Assembly (NCBI GenBank): GCA_900239685.1
Contig: OENT01000552.1
Span: 27,020-91,019 of the forward strand
Direction of reading: 5' to 3'
Source: Rotaria macrura
Lineage: Eukaryota; Rotifera; Eurotatoria; Philodinida; Philodinidae
Length of the DNA: 64,000 bases
Shown here: piece after piece, positions 25,801-37,823 of the stretch
Layout of the letters: each line of letters opens with the position of its first letter
Numbering within the stretch: the first letter of the stretch is position 1
Notes under the pieces: model-generated
Told to the model about the DNA's origin: nothing
Databases searched by the model: none
Seen by the model: the letters and a program-made list of their open reading frames with translations, nothing else
Program-made: the position numbers and the translations under genes

Positions 25801-26972
25801 TTATTCATATATAAGGTTACATTTGACTCCATTGTTTTTTTGTTGGATCAGTTCACCAAGATCAATACCCAAACAGCAACACGCTTTTTTGTTACAGAGG
25901 TGCCCTGAATACCACCATTGTGATTCAGGTAATAAACCAGGATGATTATCTGTAACACGTATCATTAGTCCTGTACATACAATAGTGGAGTTCGGATCAT
26001 TGAAATCCATCAGATCTTTTTCTTGAGCATCAACAACCCATTCAATAACATCATTATTTAAATTCGGATCGATGGCTACTTTTATTCCGACTCCTAATGT
26101 TTCACCTCCTACTATTGTTATATTTTTTGAATGAACGCGACATTGTAATACAAATTGAACGTATTTTCCATTTTTAAAAAAATTCTGCTCATCTTTTGAT
26201 TCAATGTGTTTAACCTCAGCATATCTTGGATGAGATGCGTAAATTATTGATTGACTTGCATATATTCCTTTACCTAGTGCTGTAATTTTTGCTGGTGCCA
26301 ATCCACTCAACAAGATTGATAAACCATGTGTAAATTTTGTACCATGATAACCTATAGACCATCCTTTAAACTTCTCATCAAAATTATCGTTAACATCAAA
26401 AGCATATCTTTTCCACCCAATAGGACAAAAATAATCATATTTCCCACGATCTCGTCCATCTCGAAGAGGGCCAGCCCAGTATAAATGGTCTACATCGTAT
26501 ATACGGTTCCATTGAGGATGCAGCTTAATCTCACTGCGAAACTGCTGCTTCTGATTAAATGACGTAATATCACCCATGAACATGAAGAACACTTTTAATT
26601 TGGCCAGTTCTTCTTTCACTTTCTCGGTCAATATGTTATAGATTTTTTTGAGCGTCAGTTTAATGTTGACCTTTTTTCCGTCGAGTAATATCTCTAAAAT
26701 GCATGAACCATTTTGTAATTTTGTTCTTTGTATGTCATTTATATTTAAGTTCAAAATGTTACAAATTTTATTCAAAAATTCTGGTACGTTGAATGCACGA
26801 TAATCCTCGTCAATACCAAATTTGAGCGATCCTGACGTTATTTTGTTATTATCACTAAGTATTTCATCGGATGTTGATATTAATGGGATGCCTGTAATAT
26901 TATAATAGCTTTTACATTCTTGATAAAAAGACTTTTCTTCCGCCGACAAAGCTTCATCAGACAAAATATTTT
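25801..26972 (-). CDS. PARP-fold ADP-ribosyltransferase-like protein, 5' partial
   Basis: The exon opens after TTATTTTAG at 26973 and runs 390 codons to the stop at 25801. The first in-frame codons (NILSDEALSAEEK) precede any ATG, so an upstream exon or trans-spliced leader is expected. The N-terminal 150 residues are helical and unassigned. Then come PIGWKRYAFDV, GWSIGYHGTKFTHG (about 201-214), GLAPAKITALGKGIYASQS and a YVQFVLQCRVHSK strand. This order (H in YHGT, Y in GIYAS, long strand) matches the NAD-binding core of PARP-like domains found in several ubiquitin-linked or uncharacterised eukaryotic proteins. The third catalytic position is Gln-like rather than Glu, so mono-ADP-ribosyl transfer or no activity is likelier than polymer formation. 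It is a neighbour, on the same strand, of the ART-like gene. Confidence 0.75.
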
Positions 26973-28420
26973 CTAAAATAAAGAAAAAATAAATTTAATA
27001 GAGTTCTTTGAAAAATCCTAGCCTACGCTATATGCTTAAATTCTTAAGATTCGATAGAAGATGTGCTTTAAGGGTAAATTGCCTATAGTGTTGTTCACTT
27101 GATTCTTTTCTTACAGAAAATAGCACTTTGTATATGAAAATGATGTGCACACTGGATTTTCAGGGTACAAAAATAGGAGAATCTATACAAACGGAAGAGC
27201 TTTTTACGAAAAGCGGAGTTTCATCGATGAGCACTGCGGTGTTCACTCAATAGACTCTGTAAACCACGGTTCAGAGCAGTAGTTTACATCGCGTTCACGA
27301 GAAACCGCGGTGACTTTTGGTTATTGTTTAAATTATATTTGTTTGAAATTCATCGATTCATTCTCATTTTCATATTAAGCTAAAATACCAGAAAACACTC
27401 GATCTAGCATAATAGAGAAGATTTCAATTCGTATGCTTATCGACATGGTGAATATTTCACAAACCGACTGTTAAAAATGCAAATGCAATTTGTTTTTCAA
27501 TTTGTTTTTTTTTGTTGAGGAGGGATTGAAGTGAAATCACAATTACACCGTATTACGTATTCGATAAAAAATCAAAATGACTGATTGTCAATGCATTATG
27601 TTTCAGGAGAATCAAAATAGTAGGGGATTCATTTTGTTTTCAAAGGAAGTGGAGAAAATTTGAAAATCGTTCATTACGATTTTGTCAATCTGAAACTGCT
27701 TAACTAGATGGGCCGAAATATTGTGTGACGAAGTTGCAGTGTGCTTTAGCTCTGTAAGTAACGTTTTAGAAGCAACTATTTCTTGTTTTGGCACCGTAAT
27801 GTGCTTCGCCATTAGGTAACATCGCTTGAAAAACAATGCTCGACAGTTTATTGAACCGCGGTCTCAGAAATCACGGCGTTGATGTGAGAAACTACTCTGC
27901 ATATCGAAGTGTAATGTGATGTGTAAGGACAATGAAGATGTCTCGTCCCACTTTTTCGTGCAAATGTTTCGATCGTTACACAGATAATTAATCTGATTCT
28001 ACAAAGGCACCATGTGGAAATGGAGCTCGAGAGAGTTCACACCACTGCTCCTAGAAGGGTATCATACCTGAAACCTTCAGGTTTCAGATTATGGTTGGCT
28101 TGCCTAATTCAGTCTACTCCAGCGTATCAGGAAAAACAGCAGTCTTAAAGAAACGAATCGATGGCCTCACTACCATTACATTAAAAACCACTTGAAACTG
28201 TGGTTTCAAACAGTGTGACCTACCGCGGTTTTTCGAATTTTTTTTCATAGATATACACTACTTATGTCAGGATCAGATTCTTTCAGTAAGATTTTTTTTG
28301 GCATTTAATAGACTTTTTAGTGAAGTTTTCTTTTTCAGAATATTGAATTGTGCAGGATGATTCAAAAGATCAATGTAGAAATATATATATGTATATATTT
28401 TTTTCTAGTCTCAACTATTT
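26973..28420. mobile_element. Non-coding stretch with a CCGCGGT-TIR element (about 27275-27905)
   Basis: About 27275-27320 (CAGAGCAGTAGTTTACATC...ACCGCGGT) is matched by the reverse complement of about 27858-27905 (CAGAGTAGTTT...ACCGCGGT). This suggests a ~630-bp DNA element with degenerate terminal repeats. A third ACCGCGGT-like copy lies near 28220. CTGAAACC-TTCA-GGTTTCAG near 28070 is a perfect small hairpin. No gene is recognised. Confidence 0.4.
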
Positions 28421-30323
28421 TCTACCCATGTGAAAATTTTTTCCAACTTAACGAAACCATATGACGTGAAAATTCGTTAAAAATTTAACGACTTCACGAT
28501 AAAATATGTTAACATTTTGACCTTCAAAACGAGTTAAATGTGAAAAGTTTTAACACTTTTTTCTGGATGCTAATACTTAACTCGCTTTCCTAAGTTAAAA
28601 ATGAGCCTTCTTAACGCGGTTTTCTTCTGAAATTAGTAAAATTCGAAAAAAAGATCTCAAAATGTCAGTCGACATACTAGTAATGTTTTCTTAGTCAGAG
28701 CATTCAAGATTATTATTTTTGTCATAGCAATGATAATTATAATATTATTTTATCTGTTTTCTGACGCAGTTGACTTTTGAACTTTTCTGGAACATACAAA
28801 TTTCAGAATCCTGGAACCAGGATTCGAACGCATGTTTCTTCCTGTTAGAAAATTCTTCGTAATTGGAGGCGGACGTAAGAACCGTTGAGCCATATATTCG
28901 TTAGGAAGAAGTGAAAAGAATCCTATCTTAAATTTTTATGTAAAATGAGATCACATTCGAAAGATTTTTTCGTATTTTAACAACAATATTTTACTTAAGT
29001 TTTGTAGAATACTATTCCAAATTTTTGTGTTGGATTTTTCAACACAACTATCTTCCCAGGTCGAACGATACAATCCCTGCACGGTACAGTACGAAGAAAA
29101 CGGATGATGAAAATATAGATAGCCGTATCAATCGACCTGGGTGCCCAAAAAAATTTCAATTAAAGTTAGGTAACTGTTAAATTGGCGAAATACTGTAATA
29201 CGATATTTTCTCCTAAAACGTATGGTACTTGATATGTCCCTCAAATTTTTTTCGAATCAAAATACTTGTAGGTCGAATTTTTTTCGAGGCCGATATATTT
29301 TTTGGAAAACTGTATTTTACTAAAAATCTCACAAACAAAGTTTTCTAGAAGATTCCTTTGTGTGCTACGAGAGAAAAAACAACAAAGTGCACTTGAAATA
29401 ATGATCCGGCTACTTTACTTGGAGACAAAACTCAACCTGTGATTATATATTACATGTTTAAATCAGTTAAAAATGAAATAAACTCAAGAAGCTTTGTTAA
29501 ATTACTTGTCGCGAGAAAACGCATACAACTTTGCATCAAAACTAACACGTTAAAAAGTATTACAAACTGTTCACGCAGAGAAAATCATTCGAGAAGTGAA
29601 CATTTTCGCCAATTCATGAAAATTGACGAAAGTTTTGTATAGCTTCTCGCGCGAAAATTTTTTAATTTAGTACTAAACGCAATGTTTTGGGTTAATTTGA
29701 GGATAAATTTCGTTAAATGTATTTTAATTTTTACAAACAAGCTGTTGCTGACACTGTTGATAAATCTGAGTATTAGAGAAGAAATTCCAATTATGTCATT
29801 TATTCTGTTTTCCGAATCTTTAGGAAAGTTCATAATAAATAACGCAGCTAATTATTTGTCAGAATGAATTCAAACATGAACTTCAAAGATTGTATTATAT
29901 TTTAACTAGATTTTAATATAATTCATGAACAGCAATTAACGGTAAGATCTCACTAAGTAGTTTAAAATGTTCAAGAGAGCTCCTTAAACTCATTAGCACC
30001 TGAAAATGAATGTAAAATTTAATGACAATCAATACAGTAAGTTTCGTTAAAAACTAAATAATTCAAGAAACCTCGTTGAGTTCTTTTACTCGTGAAAACA
30101 GATATCACTTTACAATAAGTGTAACGAGTGAGCAATCATTAGAAAGACAGACACGCAAGAAAAGTCGTTAAAAAATTAAAGCATTTTAACAAATGCTCGT
30201 AAGATAACGAAAGTTCATGAAGTTTTTTCCATGAAATTTCGTTATTTTATCTTTTAACACAAGTTTGTGCGTTAATTTTAAGGACTGCTTCGTGAAATGC
30301 CCATTTATTATCACATGGGTAGA
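28421..30323. mobile_element. 1.9-kb non-autonomous TIR element, TTAAC-rich
   Basis: TCTACCCATGTGA at about 28421-28433 is repeated exactly in inverse orientation at about 30311-30323 (TCACATGGGTAGA), and similarity extends inward with gaps. The interior is rich in GTTAA/TTAAC words and contains at least two diverged ~230-bp subrepeats (about 29464-29690 and 30045-30270). It also has the palindrome CGTTAAAAATTTAACG near 28474. Frames inside are short and have no transposase motif, so it is a deletion or composite element moved by enzymes encoded elsewhere. Confidence 0.6.
28800..28905 (-). pseudogene. tRNA-like relic
   Basis: Read on the minus strand, an A-box-like TGGCTCAACGGT is followed about 60 bp later by a good B-box, CGTTCGAATCCTGG. 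The spacing is too long for a normal tRNA without an intron or long variable arm, and no acceptor stem closes. It probably derives from a tRNA or tRNA-headed SINE trapped in the surrounding TIR element. Confidence 0.35.
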
Positions 30324-30903
30324 TGGTCTCACAAATCAGCGTGGTACTGAGCAAGTGATGAATAATTTCCCACACTATATGCACATTTTCTTAGGCACTA
30401 TAGTTATGATTGTATTGAATTCTATAGGTCTATTATGTTTTCCTCTACAGGTTCTTCATTTCAGAATGTAAGGCCATACCTGAATAACTGGAGTTTCGAT
30501 GTAGACATTGTTGTTGATAGATGATGTATAGAACCAAGATGATCAGTATCAGTTCTATGATCATGTTTCAGTGAGTTGATTCGTCCTAAGAAAATACTGA
30601 AAGGAGGTCGTCGTGTATGACTTATATATTATTTGATGTATTAAACGTATTTGTACAAAAATAAAATTATCATACTCCAATCTACTCTCTAAACAAGTGA
30701 TCTTTGTGCTGAATGCTTATATAGGTTCTAGATTAGCATACCATTGTCCGAATCATATTTAAGTTCAGCCCAAAACACTTAGAACTGCAAAAACTTTACG
30801 CTCACAAATATGGATCTGTGATAAACGTTTCACATATTTTGATTAGATCTTCGCAATGGTACCCAAATCAAAAGCTCATCAAATTCGAATGCAGCACCTA
30901 TTT
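30324..30903. other. Stretch with no recognised feature
   Basis: Short frames only; no repeat, RNA gene or coding signal was seen. Confidence 0.5.
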
Positions 30904-31457
30904 TGTGGAACTCACATATATTTTCGAAGAAAATTGTGAGTGAAAGTTTTAAGGTAAAGTTTTTCCGCCCCCCCCCCCGTCCTCCCCCTTCATTGCAGAC
31001 AACGTCACTGAGTCCACTCGCCCCCTACGGGGTCCCAGGCACAGCCCCCTCCCTACCCAAGGGGTTTTCAGACACCCCCCCCCCCAGGGGTAATAATGCC
31101 ACCCCCACTCCCCCACCCCACAGGGGGTACTAATGCCCCTCCCCCAAAGGGGTACCAATGCCTCCCTCATTACATACCATAGAAACCAGTGTATGAATCT
31201 ATTACAGACATAGAAGCCAGCATTCTATTATAGCCATATATCACAGCAGTATTTGCCGCTTCTCCCAATGTTTTTACTAAGAAAACTGTTAAATTGAAAA
31301 AAATGCACAACGAAAAATGGAAGCTAACGAGTGAATAACAACAATGAAAATGAAAAATAGGGCGCCTATCAGAGAAAGACGATGCAAAAAGCTTCGTCAC
31401 ATTACATATTCTGTGTTTTCTATTAGCATATGAAGCAATAGATATGTGAGTTCCACA
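30904..31457. mobile_element. TIR element carrying a C-rich minisatellite
   Basis: TGTGGAACTCACATAT at 30904-30919 recurs exactly inverted at 31442-31457, bounding about 554 bp. Inside, 30970-31165 is a GC-rich island of about five ~28-bp units built on CCCC-AA-GGGGTA-AATGCC, after a run of C. Each unit can form a C/G hairpin. The open frames across it on both strands are compositional. A related C-rich block without the TIR lies at 36950-37030. Confidence 0.6.
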
Positions 31458-33194
31458 TTTTAGCCCCGATGGGGCTGCGCTAGCAAAGCTTTTTTCGAGA
31501 ATAAAGTGAATAATAATAGAACAAATGAAATATGCTTACGTTCACAATTTGACGAAAGCAAAACTTGTATGCCAATAATTGAAGACCCTTTTCAAGAATT
31601 TTTTCGTACAGTCTTGCGTGATTTCTATTCAATGCTTTAAAAAAAATGTTGAATTGTGCTCTGGCACACAAAGAATCAAATTGATTACAAGTTGGTTTCC
31701 CTCGTAGTGACCAATGATAGCGACGCATAGAACAGAAAATGAAAAATGCAATACGAAAACAGAAGCTATTCAAAAACTCATTATCGAGCCGCACACTCTT
31801 TTCTTATTTGATGTGGTGCGAGGCGTAAGATGATGGTGTGGTGAATAGCTACAGCAATACCTACCTGTCTAAGGGAAGGCTGAAGAGTGGGTAGGATTTT
31901 GACCGAATAATTGCTGGGTGCTGGAAGATGAAGTCAACAGTAAGGTTCAACTAGTGGAAAAATAGTGTGGATGAACTAATTTTTGCAAGGAGAGAGTCGT
32001 TACTCTTCATTCTACTTTCTTGATGGATCTAGGAATGGAATGATTTTCAGATTTTGCCACAGGAATTAGAAGGTAGTTGGAGATAAACTTAACAGGACAG
32101 GTACACGTTTAGAAAAATCGTGCATACCCTGTACATCTCTGGATAATATTTGTCACTAGTTCTAGTGAAACTCTAATCAAAGAGAGGTAACTTCAAGTAG
32201 TAGTAATCAAACGTACCCTTGATATTTCAAGAGTCCAACATTTATGAATATTCAATCGACAACAAAAGGAGTTGCCAACCTTGTATTTTATCTTCCGTAA
32301 AATTTTCAAGATATCTGAGAAGAATATATTTGAGAAATTCAGAAAATAGATAGAAATGGTGTGTTTATCCGAGCCATCGAAGTCTTTTTGTAGTAGCAAG
32401 CATGGTTGAATTTAACTCCCTACAAATATTCACTCGTGCTGCAGAGTATTTTGATCATAAAAAAGCAGGGTATCTATTGTTTCGACCACTCACCTTCGTC
32501 GTTTCGTGTTGTAAAAGTATGCTTTAATCCTTGAAATAAAAATAAAAAATGCCTGATTGTTTACACATAGTGAAGAAAAAAGTCAATTTTTTCTTTCATT
32601 CGACGCCCGAATGTAAAACTGAATGTTTCATCGAAACTATGCGTTGAATATGTCAACATGTTCTTGTTCGTTGGGCATGGATCCAAAAACGATTCCCACC
32701 CACACCCACACTGTTATTAAATACCACTTAGCAGTTATGTGGCTTATTGATCGATAATAGACTCGATACGTTTGATTTTTAGACGAACTGTCCCACTTTA
32801 GCATGACTTGAGCGTCTTCCCAGTGACAAATAAAATGGAAAGACCTTGTAGGACAGAGCAATATTTTATATAAGGCAGAAGAAACCACAAGAAGAGCGAG
32901 CCAGCCTGATAGAGGCCATAAAGTACTGAATAAATAAATTGTTCCACTCTCGATAGTAGGCATCAGGCTGATTTCATTTTATTTCCAACGGTCAGTTGGC
33001 TAGCTTTTCTGGTAGATTTTCGAGTCAATAATGAAAAAAAATTACAAGATATCACATTACAAAATAATTTCACTCGAGTTGTGGGGACAGTTCTCAAACT
33101 TGTATGTTGGTAAAAAGAAGTGACGTCACCAAGCATTGTGAATCTTGCATATGAGACATGAAAGAGAGTGCACATGGCGTAGACAAATAGATTA
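31458..33194. other. Stretch with no firm gene
   Basis: A 108-codon minus frame at 32637-32963 is hydrophobic in two parts. One part is translated from a telomere-like CCCACCCACACCCACA tract at about 32696-32711, which weakens it. AGCCCC-GAT-GGGGCT at about 31462-31476 is a perfect hairpin just outside the preceding TIR element. Confidence 0.45.
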
Positions 33195-34460
33195 CACACG
33201 CGGTCTTGGTGGAAAATGTCGAAAAGGAAAACATCGAAAAAAAATAGAAAAGGAAAACATCGAAAAGGAAAATATCGAAGAGGAAAACGTCGAAACACAG
33301 AAATAAAAATATCCGATAGATTGTGAAAGAGAAAATTTTCGAATTTATTGAAAGAGGTCAGTTGTAAAATTGAATTGTTTTTCTTTTCATTGGTCACTCT
33401 TTGTCCGGCATGTATTATACATAGATTGAATTATTTGAACGACTAAAGGAGCAGGCAAGTTCTATGGGTAAACAATTCAAGCCGAAGCGCATCATTACTG
33501 ATTTTGAACCTGGTTTGATGCCTGTAGTGGAACAGGAAGTGAGTTCTTTCACAATTATGATATTCGTTTAATGCATTTCAAATACTAATTGGTTTTTTTG
33601 TTAGTTTCCTGTTGCCATTCATTCTGGCTGTATGTTTCATTTCAATCAGGCGATTCATAGAAAAATTACACATTTAGGATTGGTAAATGACTATTTGCAT
33701 AACGAAACCATTCCTGATCAATGTCGACAACTCATGGCATTAAGTCTGATTCCAATCGATGAAGTAAAAAGTCAATTTCAACGTTTAAAATCGATCATGT
33801 CAGCATCATTAGATGATTTATTTCTATACTTTCAAAGTCAGTNAATTTTCATAGCGTCGACCATCGAACAAATAATACGTCAGAAGGTGAGGATACTATT
33901 GTTCTGAATCTGAATAATTCATATTTACTGCCTTTAATTATCTATATTTAAGCTTATAACCTTCGATTTGCAACTCGTTTATCAAGAAAACATCCAAATA
34001 TTTGGAGTTTCATTCAATTGATACAAAGCGAACATGCTCGTTTTGAACATATTTTAATTCAACTCGATGCTGGTGCATCTGCACCAAAACCATCAACAAA
34101 AACAAAAGCATTTCAATTAAGACTCGATATGCTATACAACAGATTTCGTGAAAAGGAAATCAACGCGAAGGAACTATTATCAGGTTTATCATTATTAATT
34201 GGAAAGAAAAAAAATAACATTTTATTATATTTTCTATTCTCTCTCTCTCATTCTTTTATCATTAAAACAGTATTCATTATGGATCAAGGCTATGAATTCG
34301 TCGTTCCGATATTTTTCTTTTCAAATTTTCATCTGCATCTCTTTCTCATAAATCACTTACGCTTTCGACATTTTCCTTTTTCTATTTTCTTCCACCATTT
34401 TCCTCTTTCGACATTTTCTTTTTCGACATTTTCCACCAACCCCACACACGCTAACTCAAT
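33195..34460. mobile_element. Deleted MULE transposon with minisatellite TIRs
   Basis: About 33195-33300 holds tandem 15-bp units of the type ATCGAAAAGGAAAAC preceded by TTGGTGGAAAATGTCG. About 34350-34455 holds the same in inverse orientation. These are terminal inverted repeats built from tandem units, which is common in Mutator-like elements. Between them lies part of a MULE transposase. The element is only ~1.27 kb, so most of the transposase has been lost. Confidence 0.8.
33425..34206 (+). pseudogene. MULE transposase fragment
   Basis: The plus-strand frame gives KRIITDFEPGLMPVVEQE, then a GTGAGT...TTGTTAG intron of about 70 bp (33532-33604). FPVAIHSGCMFHFNQAIHRK follows, carrying the second catalytic Asp region and the C-x2-H motif of the MULE DDE domain. 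A second block from about 33955 (YNLRFATRLSRKHPNIWSF) is the conserved C-terminal part. The N-terminal DNA-binding region, the first catalytic Asp and the Glu-bearing segment are missing, and the join between blocks (including an unresolved base at 33843) is not coding. It is non-functional. Confidence 0.85.
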
Positions 34461-36180
34461 TTTTGATTAGAGCTCTTCAAGAGTAGATGCATATAGTTAA
34501 AGGATTACCAACTAGAGCTGATTTTGGCTAATGGCTGTCTTCTGTTTTCAATGAAAAGTGTGGGCGTAAATATGAGTCTTATTTTTATGAGCACGCGCCC
34601 ACGAGCACAACCTATGAGTTAGCATATTAAGGAAAATAGACTTACATTTTAAGTTGGCAATGGAATGCTATGAATTCCGGTTGATCTAATGTTATGTATC
34701 TTTTTCTTGTTTAATACCTTCAGAATACGTTTGACGATATTGAAAATATCTGAAAATATAGCTAACTGTTTAAGTCTCTCATCATCAGTATTCGCGACTG
34801 CGAATACTGCCCAGATTTTCTAGCAAACAAAATAAAAAGAAATCACGAAATGACTTCATTAAATAACGGTTAGTTCACTTAGAGTTAATTTTGCACTCAA
34901 TTCTGTTTCTTTTCTTTGTTGTTAGCTTCAAAAGTAATCACATCCCACGTGAAAGGAATTCTTTCCGTTGCAAAACATTCGATCGCAAAAAGAAGCACAC
35001 AGAAAAAAAACCTTCAGCAATAATCAGTTGATTAACATTTCAAATCAATGAAACTCAACCGATGACAAACAGTCAATTTCCAAGAACATTTTTCAATACC
35101 ATATTCGATTTCGTTATAGAGAAAAGTCAGAAGGGCTGTTGGTGTCAATGTGGATGTTGGCCATATTTTTACCGACGCTCACACCTTTTGTTGATTCATT
35201 CAATTTGACGCTTATATTAATTCTTCCTTGTCCATTTCTTCAGTGTCGTTACAATTTCTGTATCATCACTGATGACCAATCAATCGCTTTCTTGGCCATC
35301 AATTGCACGAGTGAATAATGTGAAAGTCATCAGCTAACAACTTATTTTCGACATGTTTGAATGTTCGATCATGGCTGTGACTGAAATGAACAGGGAATTC
35401 AATTCAACATCACCTTCTAGACACCTTTCTTGAGTGCGATAGCTATAGCGAAGTTAAATACATCAATCATTAATGCATATTTATTCTTTCACGACAAAGG
35501 CAAGATAACAGTTGGATAATAAAACTCAAGATTGTCGTGATGCATCGTCCTACAAACAGAAAAAAAGGAGTTCATGAGAATCTTTGTTTTCTTTGTATCA
35601 GGCCTAGTCGAACATCTTGTAAGCAAGATCTTGGGCAAGATCGTAGGTACAAATTTATCTGATACAACCAAGATATGCATATACAAATTACCTTTTCATG
35701 ATCTAGATAAGATCTTGCTTGCAAGATGTTCGACTACAGCAGTTAATCTTGGATCTTTTATTTTCTTTTATGGATAAAGGGAAAGATCTTGTTGAATTTT
35801 TCATCTCGCCAGCAAACTTTTCATCATTTGAATCCATGATTTGATCGTCCTCAAAGAGACTACAAACGCTAAATTCCAATAAATTTTCATCAGCCCATGA
35901 CCATTTTTATATTTACTTTTTACGACATTTTTTTATCATATCTTTACATATCTGAAATATTCATTTTATTTTGAATCGCTCACAGTAGCTATAGGAATTG
36001 ATTATATACACTTTTCTAGAGAATTAAAATTGCTATCAATTCATGTATAACGTGTGTCGTGCAAGTGAGAAAAAGAAAATAGATCCAGATAACAAAAAAT
36101 GCAATTTATTCTGCACGCATCGATAATTTTACCTGTTTTTTTGCATCAAATTCGTTGCATTCCAGGTATGAATCTATGAA
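34461..36180. other. Non-coding stretch with a short inverted repeat
   Basis: AGTCGAACATCTTG-AAGCAAGATCTT at 35605-35632 is repeated inverted at about 35709-35735, with one or two mismatches over 28 bp. This could be the TIRs of a ~130-bp MITE. Nothing else was recognised. Confidence 0.5.
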
Positions 36181-36184
36181 TTGT

Positions 36185-36840
36185 AATTCTCAAAACAATC
36201 TGTGTTCATTTGGCGTTATTTAGACATGATTGAGCCGTTTCATACATGGATGTATCGTTTATAATTGATAAAAAAACATTTTTTTTGCTTTTTTGCTATT
36301 ACAATATTGCTGCTTCGTTTAACGCATAGATGTTGAGTTTACAATTTAGAAATCTATTTGATACGCTTTGTTGCTATTTCATCTGAGATAAGAAGTTTTA
36401 TTTCTAAATTTTTAATTTAAAATTTAAACAAAAATTTCTTTTGCCTCTTTAATAGTTTCAAAATAGATGCATCGTTTCATGCATACATTTATCTTTTATA
36501 ATTAACAAAAGAATTTTTTCCATTTTGCTATTTCAGCATTGATGTGTTCTTTCATTCATAAATTTACAATTTATAATTTTTTTAAAAACAATGTGTTTCT
36601 TTTGCTGGTTCTGCATGGCCGAGGGATTTCACCTAGAAGTTTCTAGTTTATAATTTAGAAAAGCATTTCTTTTGCTTTGTTATTGTATTTAAATTGCGGT
36701 GTGAATTTCCATTTATACATGTATTAGTTATAATTTAGAAAACGATCTATGTTAGGTTTTGATGCTTAGATGCAAGTGTGTTTCCTCATTTATAAAATTA
36801 TAGGTAATAAAAGTGTTGCTTTTGCTTTTTGCTATTTCAG
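36185..36840. repeat. Diverged tandem array, ~90-110-bp unit
   Basis: About six to seven units repeat the order ATTTAGAAA, TTTCTTTTGCTTTTTTGCTA, TTTCA, a variable ATTGATG, TTTCAT-CATACAT and TTTATAATT. Units differ strongly from each other and have small indels, so the array is old. Each unit contains a T-rich tract ending in TTTCAG or similar, so the array is a reservoir of cryptic splice acceptors. Confidence 0.65.
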
Positions 36841-37823
36841 TCTATAACTGTCTCTGCTTACATCGATGCGATGGAGGTGTAGAGGGGGAGGGCGACGGGA
36901 GGGATGGGCGGGGTTGGAAGGATTACATTTCTGCTCAGGATTTTTTCGTGAAGTTTCCATACATTTTCGAAAAAAAGTGGGGTGCAATGGTTTCAGCTTA
37001 GGTTTTGCCCCCTCCCCCTCTGTCTTGACCTTTCTAGCCTGCCGTTGCCGTTGAAGACTTATCCGCATCACAGAAATCACCCGCTGTTCAATTTATTACA
37101 TAGAGGCTCTGTGATGAAATACAAACTCCTCTCGTAAACAATACATTAAGATAGCATGCTTCAAGGACATACATGAGGCCCATATTTAAACGCCAAATCA
37201 ACTGCACAAGCAAGTTTTTTTCTACTGCTTTGGTTCTATGTGAACGTGAATGCCTTTTTTAACTCACAGGCGAACATGAGTTTGCCATCAAGAGGAAAGT
37301 ATTGGGTTATTCTCCTACCGTTTATGCTTGTTTTCATAGTGAAAAATTCATGACTTACATGGTGTTCCTCGTGCAGCAAAATATTTTAAAATTTTTGTAA
37401 AATCAATTTGATTGCATTTATCTCTAAATTGCTGAAGTAATGCTTATGGAATTGCGTTTTTTAGTCTATGCGTAATTTGAATTCAAACTAAATTTTAGAA
37501 AAATAAAAACGTAAAGGCCCGCTTTTTTGGATCGCCGATCTAGAATGTCCAATAGAGGCTTTGCATTTTCAACTCTCTATCTTCGTAGAACCCTTACCTG
37601 CTTTCCCCTCTCTCGGTCTTCCTAGCCTTTCCGCTACTCCATTTCGATCTGAAATCCTAAATACCCATAGAATCCCTAAGCACCCCGGTTTATCCATTGA
37701 TGTTTCAATTCGAGTGAATTTTCTTGATTGTATGTTCAGATTGAAATCTAATAGCTCATCGTTTTTTTTTCACAGAAGAGAAGAAACAAGTAATAGGTAG
37801 TTTCATGCATCCGTATATTTAAG
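36841..37823. other. Non-coding stretch with a second C/G-rich repeat copy
   Basis: About 36950-37030 (ATACATTTTCGAA...GTTTTGCCCCCTCCCCCTC) is similar to about 30913-30990 inside the TIR element there. A G-rich run lies upstream at 36870-36920. Frames on both strands are compositional. Nothing was recognised from 37100 to 37823. Confidence 0.5.

Noticed and set aside
30903-31170. Pro-rich and Gly-rich frames on both strands
   Set aside because: Products of the C/G minisatellite.
32637-32963. 108-codon minus frame with two hydrophobic parts
   Set aside because: One part is read from a CCCACA-type repeat (VWVWVG), there is no family match and no splice context.
33216-33295. Regular 15-bp repeats considered as a CRISPR-like array
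   Set aside because: There are no unique spacers and the same units occur inverted at the other end of the MULE; these are transposon ends.
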